Shown: positions 44,516-52,230 of the stretch, piece by piece
How the letters are laid out: each line of letters begins with the position of its first letter
Numbering within the stretch: the stretch's first letter is position 1
Origin: Paenibacillus sp. 481
GTDB lineage: Bacteria > Bacillota > Bacilli > Paenibacillales > Paenibacillaceae
Reading direction: 5' to 3'
Length of the DNA: 64,000 bases
Assembly (NCBI RefSeq): GCF_021223605.1
Contig: NZ_CP075175.1
Coordinates: 4,171,501-4,235,500, forward strand
The notes under the pieces: generated by a model
Databases searched by the model: none
The model's input: the letters and a program-made list of their open reading frames with translations, nothing else
Told to the model about the DNA's origin: nothing
Program-made: the position numbers and the translations under genes

Positions 44516-45691
44516 ATTCGATCTAAGCGTAGTGGCGGGGCCTTTCGGTATCGTTGTTAACATATGAATATGTGTGGCACTGGCGATATCGGGTTCATTG
44601 TTGTTGGCATGGAGCAAGGTTGATGCTGCTGGTGGATCTTTTGGCGTAAGTGCAGCATCGAACGGAGTTCTGATGCGAATGAGAAGATACAGCCAAACGA
44701 GGCTGAACATCCCGAACAACGGGTAGAGCACTGATACAAGCGAACGAAATCCGAATTGGCTCATCATATAGCAGAACAACATAATCATAAATATAATCAG
44801 TTTCTTGTTGAGACGAGTGCGTTGTTGTAATTGCAAGGTAACGCCAAATATATCGGCTAGAAATGTGGTGAATATTTCTGAAAAAATAAGCATCACATAA
44901 ACGAGTTGAATTGCTAAACCAAGTCCGGAAGCAATATGTCCCATCGGGATATCGAATTGCGTAATACCGGGCATTTGGGCGCTCAAGGCAAAGTGTCCTG
45001 CAAGCAGCATACACCCAATAACAACACCGCCAATAATGCCACCTAGCTTAACGACAGTCTTATTTGGCATAGATGCACCTAATGGAACGAGTACCGCTTG
45101 CGCCATTGCTAAATTAAATGCCCCATATAAAAAGGGTGCAGTCCAAGCGGCGTACAGCGGTTTATCGGTCGAGAAGGTGAGAAATTGCGAAGCATTAGGC
45201 ATAGACAACGTGTGGGCAACAATCAGAATTGTAAATAAGATCATGGTCGGTGCTACAATGGAATTCAGATGCAAAATAGCACCCATTCCTCGATTAATAA
45301 TCCAAAATGACCCCACGAGCGTGAGCAGCAGTCCGGTTTGGTAATGCATATTGAAATGCTCCACAAATACAGCCCCGGCTCCTGCAAGCATAACGCTATT
45401 GACGCAAATTATGACGACCATCGTAAACAGACTAACCGTGCTGCCAATACGTTTGCCGAATAAAGCATGATTGACGTCTTCGTAGGAATGAGCCTTAATA
45501 TGATGGGCCAGTAACATTAATTTCGTACCAAACCATACGAAAATAACGGTTGCTACGATAATCGTGAATGATGCCCACCAACCGTATTGCGTAAAAAATT
45601 GCAATATTTCTTGTCCCGTTGCAAAACCAGCACCGACGACAGTGCCTATATACGTAAACGCAATCTGTAGCACGCGGATAGTTTGTTTCAA
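44498..45691 (-). CDS. YkvI-like membrane transporter
   Basis: A 397-residue membrane protein with ten or eleven helices. The first helix carries FTYIGTVVGAGFATGQEILQFF, a glycine-rich unwound-helix pattern as in LeuT-fold transporters, matching the YkvI family of uncharacterised amino-acid/sodium symporter relatives. TTG start with AAGGAGG 9 nt upstream. The C-terminal ~50 residues are polar and lie in the cytoplasm. Substrate unknown. Confidence 0.8.
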   Translation of the reverse strand: MKQTIRVLQIAFTYIGTVVGAGFATGQEILQFFTQYGWWASFTIIVATVIFVWFGTKLMLLAHHIKAHSYEDVNHALFGKRIGSTVSLFTMVVIICVNSVMLAGAGAVFVEHFNMHYQTGLLLTLVGSFWIINRGMGAILHLNSIVAPTMILFTILIVAHTLSMPNASQFLTFSTDKPLYAAWTAPFLYGAFNLAMAQAVLVPLGASMPNKTVVKLGGIIGGVVIGCMLLAGHFALSAQMPGITQFDIPMGHIASGLGLAIQLVYVMLIFSEIFTTFLADIFGVTLQLQQRTRLNKKLIIFMIMLFCYMMSQFGFRSLVSVLYPLFGMFSLVWLYLLIRIRTPFDAALTPKDPPAASTLLHANNNEPDIASATHIHMLTTIPKGPATTLRSNKKPHP

Positions 45692-45825
45692 TAGAGGAAG
45701 CCTCCTTGTTGCCCACGCTTGTACTTATTACTAAAGCATATGTGGGCGAGGCGATGGACATGACTGTCTATAAAAAGGTGGAGCAGGAGAGTGTTGAAAA
45801 TGAGGCCATGTTTAGAAGATGATGA

Positions 45826-45876
45826 AAAGGGCCATCTCGTGTAGTTTTTTTAAAAACTACGCTGAGACAGCCCTTC
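45826..45876 (-). terminator. Terminator hairpin of lipoprotein gene
   Basis: AAGGGC...GCCCTT outer arms with an inner perfect palindrome GTAGTTTTTTTAAAAACTAC form a long hairpin just after the lipoprotein gene (minus strand). Confidence 0.7.
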
Positions 45877-45888
45877 TTGTATAGTCGA

Positions 45889-46542
45889 TTAGCTTACTGC
45901 TTCTTCATGTGGGAATAACTTAACCGATTGAATCCGATTCGTCTTCGGGTCAAGGTCAAGGCGGAGCAACGACTTATCCGTCTTATAACTCCAGACATAA
46001 TCGGTATCCAGATCTGGCTTACCTAGAACACGTACAGCAGCCGAATCGTTGTCGCCGACCTTTAACTCACTTATTCCCGTCGATATCCCATTGCCGGACA
46101 CCTCAATGAAGGCGACTTCCCCGTTTGTACTGCATCCGAAGGCGAAGCCATCATACTCCATAACCTCAATGGGGTCGGTATCATCCATCGTATACTTGTC
46201 CGTTGGCTCTCCCCAACGCTTAATCACATCTTCACTCGACTCATAAAGAGCGATCCCTTTTAGTTTCGGGTCGTTACGATTCCATGGCTGCCCTTGCTTA
46301 TCAGCACCAGCTTGTTGTGGCTGTTGTGTTTGATTCGGGGAAGCGATAACGGTCTGTTCATTGTCTTTGTTGGCTGCTTTGTCTTTAGCAGGCTGTTTAT
46401 GCTCGCTGCTACCTGTTAACGGAAGTTCCGTGTCCGTTGACGTCTTGCTTTCTATAATTGAAGTGCAACCGAGCAGCAAAAATGTCATAAATGTAAATAC
46501 GATTACAGCATTAATGTGCGGGTAAGTGGCTGGTCGTTGCAT
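45889..46542 (-). CDS. Putative lipoprotein, unknown function (217 aa)
   Basis: The N-terminus has a hydrophobic signal ending in the lipobox LLLGC, so export and lipid attachment are likely. A Lys/Gln/Asn-rich linker (about 30-85) leads to a C-terminal domain with two similar segments, GIALYESSEDVIKRWGEPTDKYT and ISELKVGDNDSAAVRVLGKPD, each resembling SmpA/BamE-like repeats. The start at 46542 has AAGGAGGG 7 nt upstream. Function cannot be assigned. Confidence 0.75.
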   Translation of the reverse strand: MQRPATYPHINAVIVFTFMTFLLLGCTSIIESKTSTDTELPLTGSSEHKQPAKDKAANKDNEQTVIASPNQTQQPQQAGADKQGQPWNRNDPKLKGIALYESSEDVIKRWGEPTDKYTMDDTDPIEVMEYDGFAFGCSTNGEVAFIEVSGNGISTGISELKVGDNDSAAVRVLGKPDLDTDYVWSYKTDKSLLRLDLDPKTNRIQSVKLFPHEEAVS

Positions 46543-46799
46543 CTCCTGTCCCTCCTTCACCGCCACGCGGCGGACTAAGAACATATTACCCTGTCTGTCT
46601 GTGGTGAATCAAACGTGAGTATGTATAATGTTGATTAACACGTGCAGGTTTATGTTAGCTGTGCGATTTTTAACAGCTTCTTGTATAGTTAGACGTGGTA
46701 ATAAGCTAAAGGTTGCACGATGTTGAATGATTTGCCTCCTTTTCTCATTCCGAGCATTTAGCATATAATAAATATTAAGTCAGGAGAGGGGGCGTTGAA

Positions 46800-47123
46800 A
46801 TGGTTCAAGAACCTACGGCTCAATACTTGGAACAAAAAGTGACCGAAGCAAAAGTGCATTTTGAGCGCGCGCTCGCATGCAAGCATACAGAATTTGACGA
46901 TTTGTACCCCTATATGATTGAACACCCACAGTTTTTTTGGTACAAAAGGTATGTTGCTTGGTCTGAACTGTTAACTGTGGTGAAGCTGTGCAATGAGTTA
47001 AAGGTCACGTGGGAAGAGCAGTTCACGAGTCAGCAAGTGAACTACATCCAAAAGCGCGTTATGTCTGCAAAAGTGCTCGATTATTGGTTTGAAACGAACG
47101 ATTCCAAGGAACATGTAGGGTAG
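46800..47123 (+). CDS. Hypothetical protein (107 aa)
   Basis: Small soluble helical protein, start MVQEPTAQYLEQKV, with a conserved-looking aromatic stretch YPYMIEHPQFFWYKRYVAW. CAGGAGAGGGGG precedes the ATG, so translation is likely. I do not recognise a family. No clear neighbours in an operon: 257-bp gaps lie on both sides, the downstream one holding a small hairpin. Confidence 0.68.
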   Translation: MVQEPTAQYLEQKVTEAKVHFERALACKHTEFDDLYPYMIEHPQFFWYKRYVAWSELLTVVKLCNELKVTWEEQFTSQQVNYIQKRVMSAKVLDYWFETNDSKEHVG

Positions 47124-47235
47124 AGGTTAAGGTTGTTGAGAATGTTAAGGGTGAGTAGTTGAGAGGTTGGGCTTCGATTAAGGCGCTGTTCTTAGTTGTG
47201 AATAGGTATTTGACTCAACTTACACTTGTGTGTTG

Positions 47236-47264
47236 CGGGACCTGTAGCGGAGGCACAGGTCCCG
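47236..47264. terminator. Hairpin, possible terminator
   Basis: A 10-bp perfect stem (CGGGACCTGT with ACAGGTCCCG) and 9-nt loop, but only a weak T tract. It lies about 110 bp after the 107-residue hypothetical gene. Confidence 0.5.
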
Positions 47265-47380
47265 TTGTCCATATAGATTGGACAACTTAGACAATTCGTA
47301 ATGCTTGCATTTACGTGCATATATAAATAATGTTATATAATTGGTTTATAAGAAGACATGATGAGAAAGGATGAAGCGGA

Positions 47381-47638
47381 ATGATCAGTGAAGAACAATT
47401 GGACGAGTACCGTCTAGCAGGGACGTTTGTACGTGTCGTTCGCGATACGTTGCAAATAAATGATGTCAGAGGTTTCGTCGTCGCATGGGACGATGAGACC
47501 GTCATGATTCGGAAGCGTAGTCGCCGTGTCGTAAAGCTGAAACGCATCTATAGCATTCAACCAGCTGCTGAACCGAGAATGCAGCCTGAACACCTGCACC
47601 TTGAGGAATTTGAGAAACTTGAGGAACTTGATTCATAG
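47381..47638 (+). CDS. Hypothetical protein (85 aa), SH3/Sm-like beta core possible
   Basis: Short protein with a central beta-rich basic stretch (VRGFVVAWDDETVMIRKRSR) flanked by acidic ends. The pattern could be a small SH3-like or Sm-like barrel, but this is a guess from composition. AGAAAGGATGAAGCGG precedes the ATG. No recognised family. Confidence 0.65.
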   Translation: MISEEQLDEYRLAGTFVRVVRDTLQINDVRGFVVAWDDETVMIRKRSRRVVKLKRIYSIQPAAEPRMQPEHLHLEEFEKLEELDS

Positions 47639-47745
47639 TTCGGATGAGTTAGAAGCTGTATGGTTATCCTAGGTACGTATGAACAATAACGAAAATGATT
47701 TGTGATCGCGAATTACTGCGATTTACGAATCGAAGGAGGAAGTTC

Positions 47746-48081
47746 ATGTCGACCCATGATAACAAAGTACAAGCTTATAAACAGGAGATAGCCCACTTGG
47801 AAGCAACGCTGCCTGAGGTTGTGCGTGCCTATCATGCCTTCACAGGCACGTGCTTTCATGCAGGAGCATTAGATCAGAAGACGAAGCAGCTTATTGCGCT
47901 TGGCATCGGGTTGTTTGCCAACAACGAAGTGTGCACGCTATTTCACGTACGTGAAGCGAAGCAAAAGGGAGCTTCCGAAGCTGAAATCATGGAAGCTGTC
48001 GCCGTGGCTTCGGCCATCGGCGGGGGACATGTCCTTTCACAAGGCGTTACGCGGGTGCAGCGCGCTCTAAGTGAAACCTAA
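47746..48081 (+). CDS. Carboxymuconolactone decarboxylase (CMD/AhpD-like) family protein
   Basis: A 111-residue helical protein of the CMD family: LDQKTKQLIALGIGLFANNEVCTLFHVREAKQKG followed by EIMEAVAVASAIGGGHVL. AhpD-like members have CxxC then His three residues later; here the first Cys is replaced (NEVC...H), leaving one Cys and the His. A thiol-disulfide peroxidase-partner role is thus doubtful. Start 47746 has GAAGGAGGA just upstream. Confidence 0.85.
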   Translation: MSTHDNKVQAYKQEIAHLEATLPEVVRAYHAFTGTCFHAGALDQKTKQLIALGIGLFANNEVCTLFHVREAKQKGASEAEIMEAVAVASAIGGGHVLSQGVTRVQRALSET

Positions 48082-48141
48082 TGCTTCATTGAAGCGGGAA
48101 CCCATTATCTCAATTAAAATGAAAAAAATTCAGCATCTATA

Positions 48142-48173
48142 TTGACGTCGGATCATAGGCATGGTAATATAAT
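48142..48173 (+). promoter_or_regulatory. SigA-type promoter of tRNA-Leu
   Basis: TTGACG (48142-48147), 17-nt spacer, TAATAT (48165-48170); TATAAT at 48168 is an alternative with a 20-nt spacer. About 52 bp upstream of the tRNA. Confidence 0.65.
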
Positions 48174-48224
48174 TCTTGTCGCTAGGTAATGGCGATAACG
48201 TAATGAAAGTTACTTATATGATTT

Positions 48225-48311
48225 GCATTCATGGCGGAATTGGCAGACGCGCTAGATTCAGGTTCTAGTGCCCGCAAGGGCGTGGAGGTTCGAGTCCTCT
48301 TGAGTGCACCA
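48225..48311 (+). tRNA. tRNA-Leu (anticodon CAG)
   Basis: An 87-nt gene including encoded CCA. Acceptor arms GCATTCA and TGAGTGC pair with one G-T. The anticodon stem CTAGA/TCTAG encloses TTCAGGT, giving anticodon CAG. A long variable arm (TGCCCGCAAGGGCG) marks a class II tRNA, and the T arm contains GGTTCGAGTCC. It serves the CUG leucine codon. It forms the left border of the CRISPR-containing segment. Confidence 0.96.
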
Positions 48312-48327
48312 TACTTATTTAAACGAC

Positions 48328-48354
48328 AACCCTTGTGCAGCAAGGGTTTTTTTG
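48328..48354 (+). terminator. Rho-independent terminator of tRNA-Leu
   Basis: Stem AACCCTTG with CAAGGGTT, 5-nt loop, then a run of T. The following 48355-48569 holds no gene I can support; it has a short AAACG pentanucleotide repeat near 48413. Confidence 0.88.
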
Positions 48355-48569
48355 TTGTGCGGGTAACCGTTGCGATGATAGATATAGGATTAGGGAAAAA
48401 GTGATTGATTAAACGAAACGAAACGAAACTACCAATTCAAAATATAACTCCCCGATGAGTACGTAGTGTTTCTTTATTGTTGTAAATGGAGCAGCAGCTG
48501 AAAGGGGGGCTTTGTATATCTTGTATGTGATGTACAGACATGCAGAAGTGTCGTCGAAGGAAAGAACCC

Positions 48570-49043
48570 TTACGGCGCTTTATTTTTCCTAGCGATGGCG
48601 TTCTTATTTAAACGCTGGTTTCTCCGTAATCGCCTGCAATCATCGGAGCAGGTTTTTGTTAAGGCGTGTCCTTCTGTTATTTTATTACCGCACCAATCGC
48701 ACATCGGTCGATGTAATCGATTCTTCATGTTGAGGGCTTTACTAATTGCCTCTTTATTCGCATGATAAAATACAAACCTACGACGCGCGTCATGCTCTAC
48801 ATAATGAAACGGTTGACAGTCCTGACAGAACCGCTGAGCTGGGCCATAAACGGTATAGTTGCAGCCACATCGCTCACACCGATCTATACCGCCGAGCGTT
48901 CGAGCGATACCCTCGCGGATGTTCTGTAAGTGCCTCTCTTTATTTTCTCGCCTTACACTTATTTTGCAGGCAGGGCAGTATTGTGCCCGATGGTCTCCAT
49001 TAAATATTCCGCTGCACCGTCTACAATTAAGCCGTTTTATCAT
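48570..49043 (-). CDS. Protein with three zinc-finger-like Cys4 sites, unknown function
   Basis: A 157-residue basic protein with Cys at 7, 10, 23, 26; 56, 59, 73, 76; and 115, 118, 132, 136. These form three C4 zinc-binding sites, each followed by a basic helix-like stretch. The first site (CRRC...CPAC) and third (CDWCGN...CSDDCRR) look like small zinc ribbons or treble clefs. Start 49043 has AGAGGAA upstream; the ATG at 49082 has none. It lies alone between tRNA-Leu and the CRISPR leader, facing away from cas genes. Nucleic-acid binding is likely, function unknown. Confidence 0.75.
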   Translation of the reverse strand: MIKRLNCRRCSGIFNGDHRAQYCPACKISVRRENKERHLQNIREGIARTLGGIDRCERCGCNYTVYGPAQRFCQDCQPFHYVEHDARRRFVFYHANKEAISKALNMKNRLHRPMCDWCGNKITEGHALTKTCSDDCRRLRRNQRLNKNAIARKNKAP

Positions 49044-49272
49044 TCTTGTTTCCTCTCCATATGTATTTCTCGATATTTTCACGAGATATTGTCCAGGTGA
49101 TGAATATCATAGCTGATATATCACCTTTTTTTGAGCGAACATTTGCGAACATGACCTAAATTGTTGAAAAAATTACGGAAGATTAAGATGTTTACAACTA
49201 ACCTTATCAACGCTATGATCTATCTCGGCTATTGAATAATTGAAGTGCTTAAGGCACTATTAGCTTGAGGTG

Positions 49273-49444
49273 TTTGCATCGAGCGACATTTTAGAGCAAA
49301 TACTGTGAGTTCAGGCGTAGCAAGGGAATTCAGCGTTTTTTTAAAAACTAAATTTTCCTTACTAGAGGTTTGATGCAAAACGGAGATTTGGAGTATAGTA
49401 TGAATGTAGACATAGCAAGGGCTGAGAGCTTGTAGCAACACAGG
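49273..49444 (+). promoter_or_regulatory. CRISPR leader of array 1
   Basis: The segment before the first repeat shares a block with the leader of array 2: TAGAGGTTYGATGCAAAACGG (49363-49383 here). It is bracketed by inverted boxes TTTGCATC (49273-49280) and GATGCAAA (49372-49379), 99 bp apart start to start. The leader lies on the left because the right end of the array decays. The whole gap 49044-49444 contains no gene I can support. Confidence 0.75.
49370..49399 (+). promoter_or_regulatory. Predicted promoter of CRISPR array 1
   Basis: TTGATG (49370-49375), 18-nt spacer and TATAGT (49394-49399), pointing into the array. Predicted start about 49406, some 40 nt before the first repeat. Confidence 0.6.
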
Positions 49445-50980
49445 GTTTTATATGAACGTAGTGGGTTATAAAGGTATTTAACATAATCAGATATATCCAA
49501 AATCACAAGTTTTATATGAACGTAGTGGGTTATAAAGTGCTGTGTGTCTATGATGACGCCATTGACAGAGCCTTCGGGTTTTATATGAACGTAGTGGGTT
49601 ATAAAGTCGATAGTCTGTCCGGTTGCTTTTAGTGTACGTATAAGTTTTATATGAACGTAGTGGGTTATAAAGAGTCCAGCGATAAGCGAGTTCATACCAT
49701 CCCAAAATGGTTTTATATGAACGTAGTGGGTTATAAAGAGAGAATCAAATAAAGAAGGAAACTGAATCAATGAAGTTTTATATGAACGTAGTGGGTTATA
49801 AAGTTGGAAGCAAGCCACACACGGCTATCCAATCCGTAGTTTTATATGAACGTAGTGGGTTATAAAGTATTCTCCCAGTAGACCGTCAACGCTAAATGAC
49901 AGGTTTTATATGAACGTAGTGGGTTATAAAGCATCAAGGGAGTATTTGACGCCGCAAACGGAGTGTTGTGGTTTTATATGAACGTAGTGGGTTATAAAGA
50001 TTGAGATGGAATGTGTGGTAATGGCCGACGATCCGTTTTATATGAACGTAGTGGGTTATAAAGGATCTTAGATGCTAGCGATGCCCACGATTCATCGACG
50101 TTTTATATGAACGTAGTGGGTTATAAAGTTGTTCCGAAGAACTTTCCTTACGGCAGATACAGCGGTTTTATATGAACGTAGTGGGTTATAAAGCCATTTC
50201 CAGTGCTTCGAAAATACTAATTGCATGATCGAGTTTTATATGAACGTAGTGGGTTATAAAGTTTGTAACATGTAAATAAATTCGTTTTGTTATTTCGTTT
50301 TATATGAACGTAGTGGGTTATAAAGTTTGTTTATGATCGAGACTGTTATTGACGAAGTAATGTTTTATATGAACGTAGTGGGTTATAAAGGTCGGATATC
50401 ACGCATCGTCACGTAACGGTCACGCTCCCGTTTTATATGAACGTAGTGGGTTATAAAGTCGTGTATGCGGAGCTTTTATCGTTAGTGACTTGCGGTTTTA
50501 TATGAACGTAGTGGGTTATAAAGGCTCTTTCAGCAAATTTACTTCTCCTTGTGTGTGAGTTTTATATGAACGTAGTGGGTTATAAAGTGGAATCATTCAT
50601 TGAATTTCGCAAGAAGATTAAAGTTTTATATGAACGTAGTGGGTTATAAAGACTGTAACCCTGTATTGTAGACACTGTGCCGACGCAAAGTTTTATATGA
50701 ACGTAGTGGGTTATAAAGTGTAGAGTAAGCTTTGCAACGCCTAATGATTTTTTCTGTTTTATATGAACGTAGTGGGTTATAAAGAATATTGATCGCTGGA
50801 TGCGTGGGATTGGCTTTTCAGTTTTATATGAACGTAGTGGGTTATAAAGTCATACCCAAATCCGGATCGAGGCAGCGTACCGTGTCGTTTTATATGAACG
50901 TAGTGGGTTATAAAGTGGAACGAGTGCCTCGATCACACGAATAAAAAAGCCGTTTTATATCAACGTATTGAATTATTAAG
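49445..50980 (+). CRISPR. CRISPR array 1 (type I-B), 23 intact repeats plus one degenerate
   Basis: The 29-bp repeat starts GTTTTATATGAACG and ends TAGTGGGTTATAAAG. Intact copies start at 49445, 49509, 49578, 49644, 49710, 49775, 49839, 49903, 49971, 50035, 50100, 50165, 50233, 50297, 50362, 50430, 50495, 50559, 50623, 50690, 50756, 50821 and 50887. A degenerate copy is at 50952. Spacers are about 35-40 bp and I see no duplicates. The ends of the repeat form a short inverted repeat (TTTATA/TATAAA). Leader on the left and decay on the right indicate plus-strand transcription, giving a predicted 8-nt crRNA 5' handle TTATAAAG. Confidence 0.98.
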
Positions 50981-51015
50981 GAATATGCTAAAAGAGATAC
51001 AGTGCGATAACGGAA

Positions 51016-51228
51016 GTTTTTATATGGAAATATAAGGATATAGTGTATTGATGCTAACTATAGTGATTTCCAGTAATATATTTTATAGGACCGTAACGGA
51101 GTGAAAAATGAGTTGCGTAATCGTTTTAGTTTTTAAAGTAGCCTAGTTGTATAACTGTAGTTGTCTATAAAGAATTGTGGCCTCATCCAAAAAATATACT
51201 TTTATATTGAACAAGGTGAGAGTATAAA
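51016..51228 (+). repeat. Fossil CRISPR repeats beyond array 1
   Basis: Decayed repeat copies continue with the array period: 51016 (GTTTTTATATGGAAATATAA), 51080 (ATTTTATAGGACCGTAACGG), 51146 (ends TAGTTGTCTATAAAG) and about 51200 (TTTTATATTGAACAAGG). Spacing is 64, 64, 66 and about 54 bp from the degenerate copy at 50952. They mark a formerly longer array. Confidence 0.75.
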
Positions 51229-51253
51229 TTTGAGACAGTTTTGAATTATTAAG

Positions 51254-51277
51254 TAGCCCATAGGGCTTCTTTTTTTG
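51254..51277 (+). terminator. Probable terminator of array 1 transcript
   Basis: Short stem AGCCC/GGGCT with a 3-nt loop followed by an eight-T tract, placed between the last fossil repeat and the cas promoter. Confidence 0.6.
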
Positions 51278-51312
51278 AAGAAACTCTAATCGCCCGTAAC
51301 GTTCAGATAATA

Positions 51313-51470
51313 TATAGCCAATATATTAAATTTATAACCCATGAAATGTTCAGATAAAAAATGTTTCTCAAACATGTAGTATCAATATTACAAAAAAAAA
51401 AATCCTAACACAATGTGAAAATTGTATTTACAAATTAAAAGAGGTTATCTATTATAGTCAATATATTAAA
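51313..51470. repeat. Paired direct repeats upstream of cas6
   Basis: TATAGCCAATATATTAAA (51313-51330) recurs as TATAGTCAATATATTAAA (51453-51470), 140 bp apart, with one change. The second copy overlaps the end of the -10 box and the predicted start of the cas promoter. A second small pair, GTTCAGATAA, is at 51301 and 51348. These could be regulator sites; no regulator is identified. Confidence 0.6.
51427..51455 (+). promoter_or_regulatory. Predicted SigA promoter of the cas operon
   Basis: TTTACA (51427-51432), exact 17-nt spacer, TATTAT (51450-51455), about 41 bp before the cas6 start. The surrounding 51280-51490 is very A+T-rich and has no gene. Confidence 0.7.
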
Positions 51471-51495
51471 GGATAAATAAGGAAAGGGGTCAACG

Positions 51496-52230
51496 ATGAG
51501 GTTAAATGTCAGCTTTCAAGTAGAGCGTCTCCCAATTAGTTATCGCATGTTGGTCGTATCTATTATTAAAGAAGCCATTCGCAAAATGGATGAAGCTTAT
51601 TACCATGAGCTGTACAGTAGTCAGCGAAATCAACCTAAGCCGTTTGGATTTGCGGTCTATTTGCAAAATTATCATCTCATGGAAGATGAGATCGAATTAG
51701 AGCGCATGCAAGTGACCATTACATCAGGTGACTATAAATTTATGCTGCTTGTGATGGGCGGACTTCAGCAAATGAAGCATTTTCAGTATAAGCAGTATCG
51801 ACTTAAGAAGTTAAACATTAAAATGCTCCCGGATATTAAGATTACCTCATCACGTATAATCGTTAGAACTCTATCAGCATTGCATATTGAGAACAAAGAG
51901 AAGAAACCACTTGCACCATGGGATGAAGAGTACAATGAACATTTTAACTACGTTACCAACCGCATCTTGAACAGCCTATCGGGTAGAGGATTATATGAGC
52001 CTATAAATGTCACACCTATAAAAATGTCAAAGATCATAGTGAAAGAGAGTAACGATGAGTTCTTACAACATGCAGACAGGCAGCGTTCGTATCTTTATTT
52101 TACCGCTTATCAGGGAAAAATGCTGTTAGAAGGCCATCCGGCAGATCTACAATGGTTGTTGGATTACTCTGCTGGTCTACGCCGTTCCCAAGGCATGGGC
52201 TGCTTGGCCCTAGAGGGTGAGGTGATATAA
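51496..52230 (+). CDS. cas6: Cas6, CRISPR repeat endoribonuclease
   Basis: A 244-residue RAMP protein that cuts the repeat in array transcripts to yield crRNAs. Two ferredoxin-like folds are expected; the C-terminal glycine-rich loop GLRRSQGMGCLAL (about 227-239) is the Cas6 hallmark, and His 37 (YYHEL) is a likely catalytic residue. First gene of the operon, with GGAAAGGGG about 6 nt before the ATG. Its stop is followed directly by the GTG of cas8b. Confidence 0.95.
   Translation: MRLNVSFQVERLPISYRMLVVSIIKEAIRKMDEAYYHELYSSQRNQPKPFGFAVYLQNYHLMEDEIELERMQVTITSGDYKFMLLVMGGLQQMKHFQYKQYRLKKLNIKMLPDIKITSSRIIVRTLSALHIENKEKKPLAPWDEEYNEHFNYVTNRILNSLSGRGLYEPINVTPIKMSKIIVKESNDEFLQHADRQRSYLYFTAYQGKMLLEGHPADLQWLLDYSAGLRRSQGMGCLALEGEVI

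Noticed and set aside
48312-49444. A transposase or integrase linking tRNA-Leu to the CRISPR segment
   Set aside because: Both strands were read; only the zinc-finger gene is supported, and no att-like copy of the tRNA 3' end was seen in the window.
49348-49818. Open frames on the minus strand within CRISPR array 1, full of FITHYVHIK / LYNPLRSYKT motifs
   Set aside because: They are the repeat unit read through in three frames; no ribosome binding site and no protein logic.
51230-51495. A small regulator gene between array 1 and cas6
   Set aside because: No frame with a start, ribosome binding site and reasonable length; only promoter, direct repeats and a terminator are seen.
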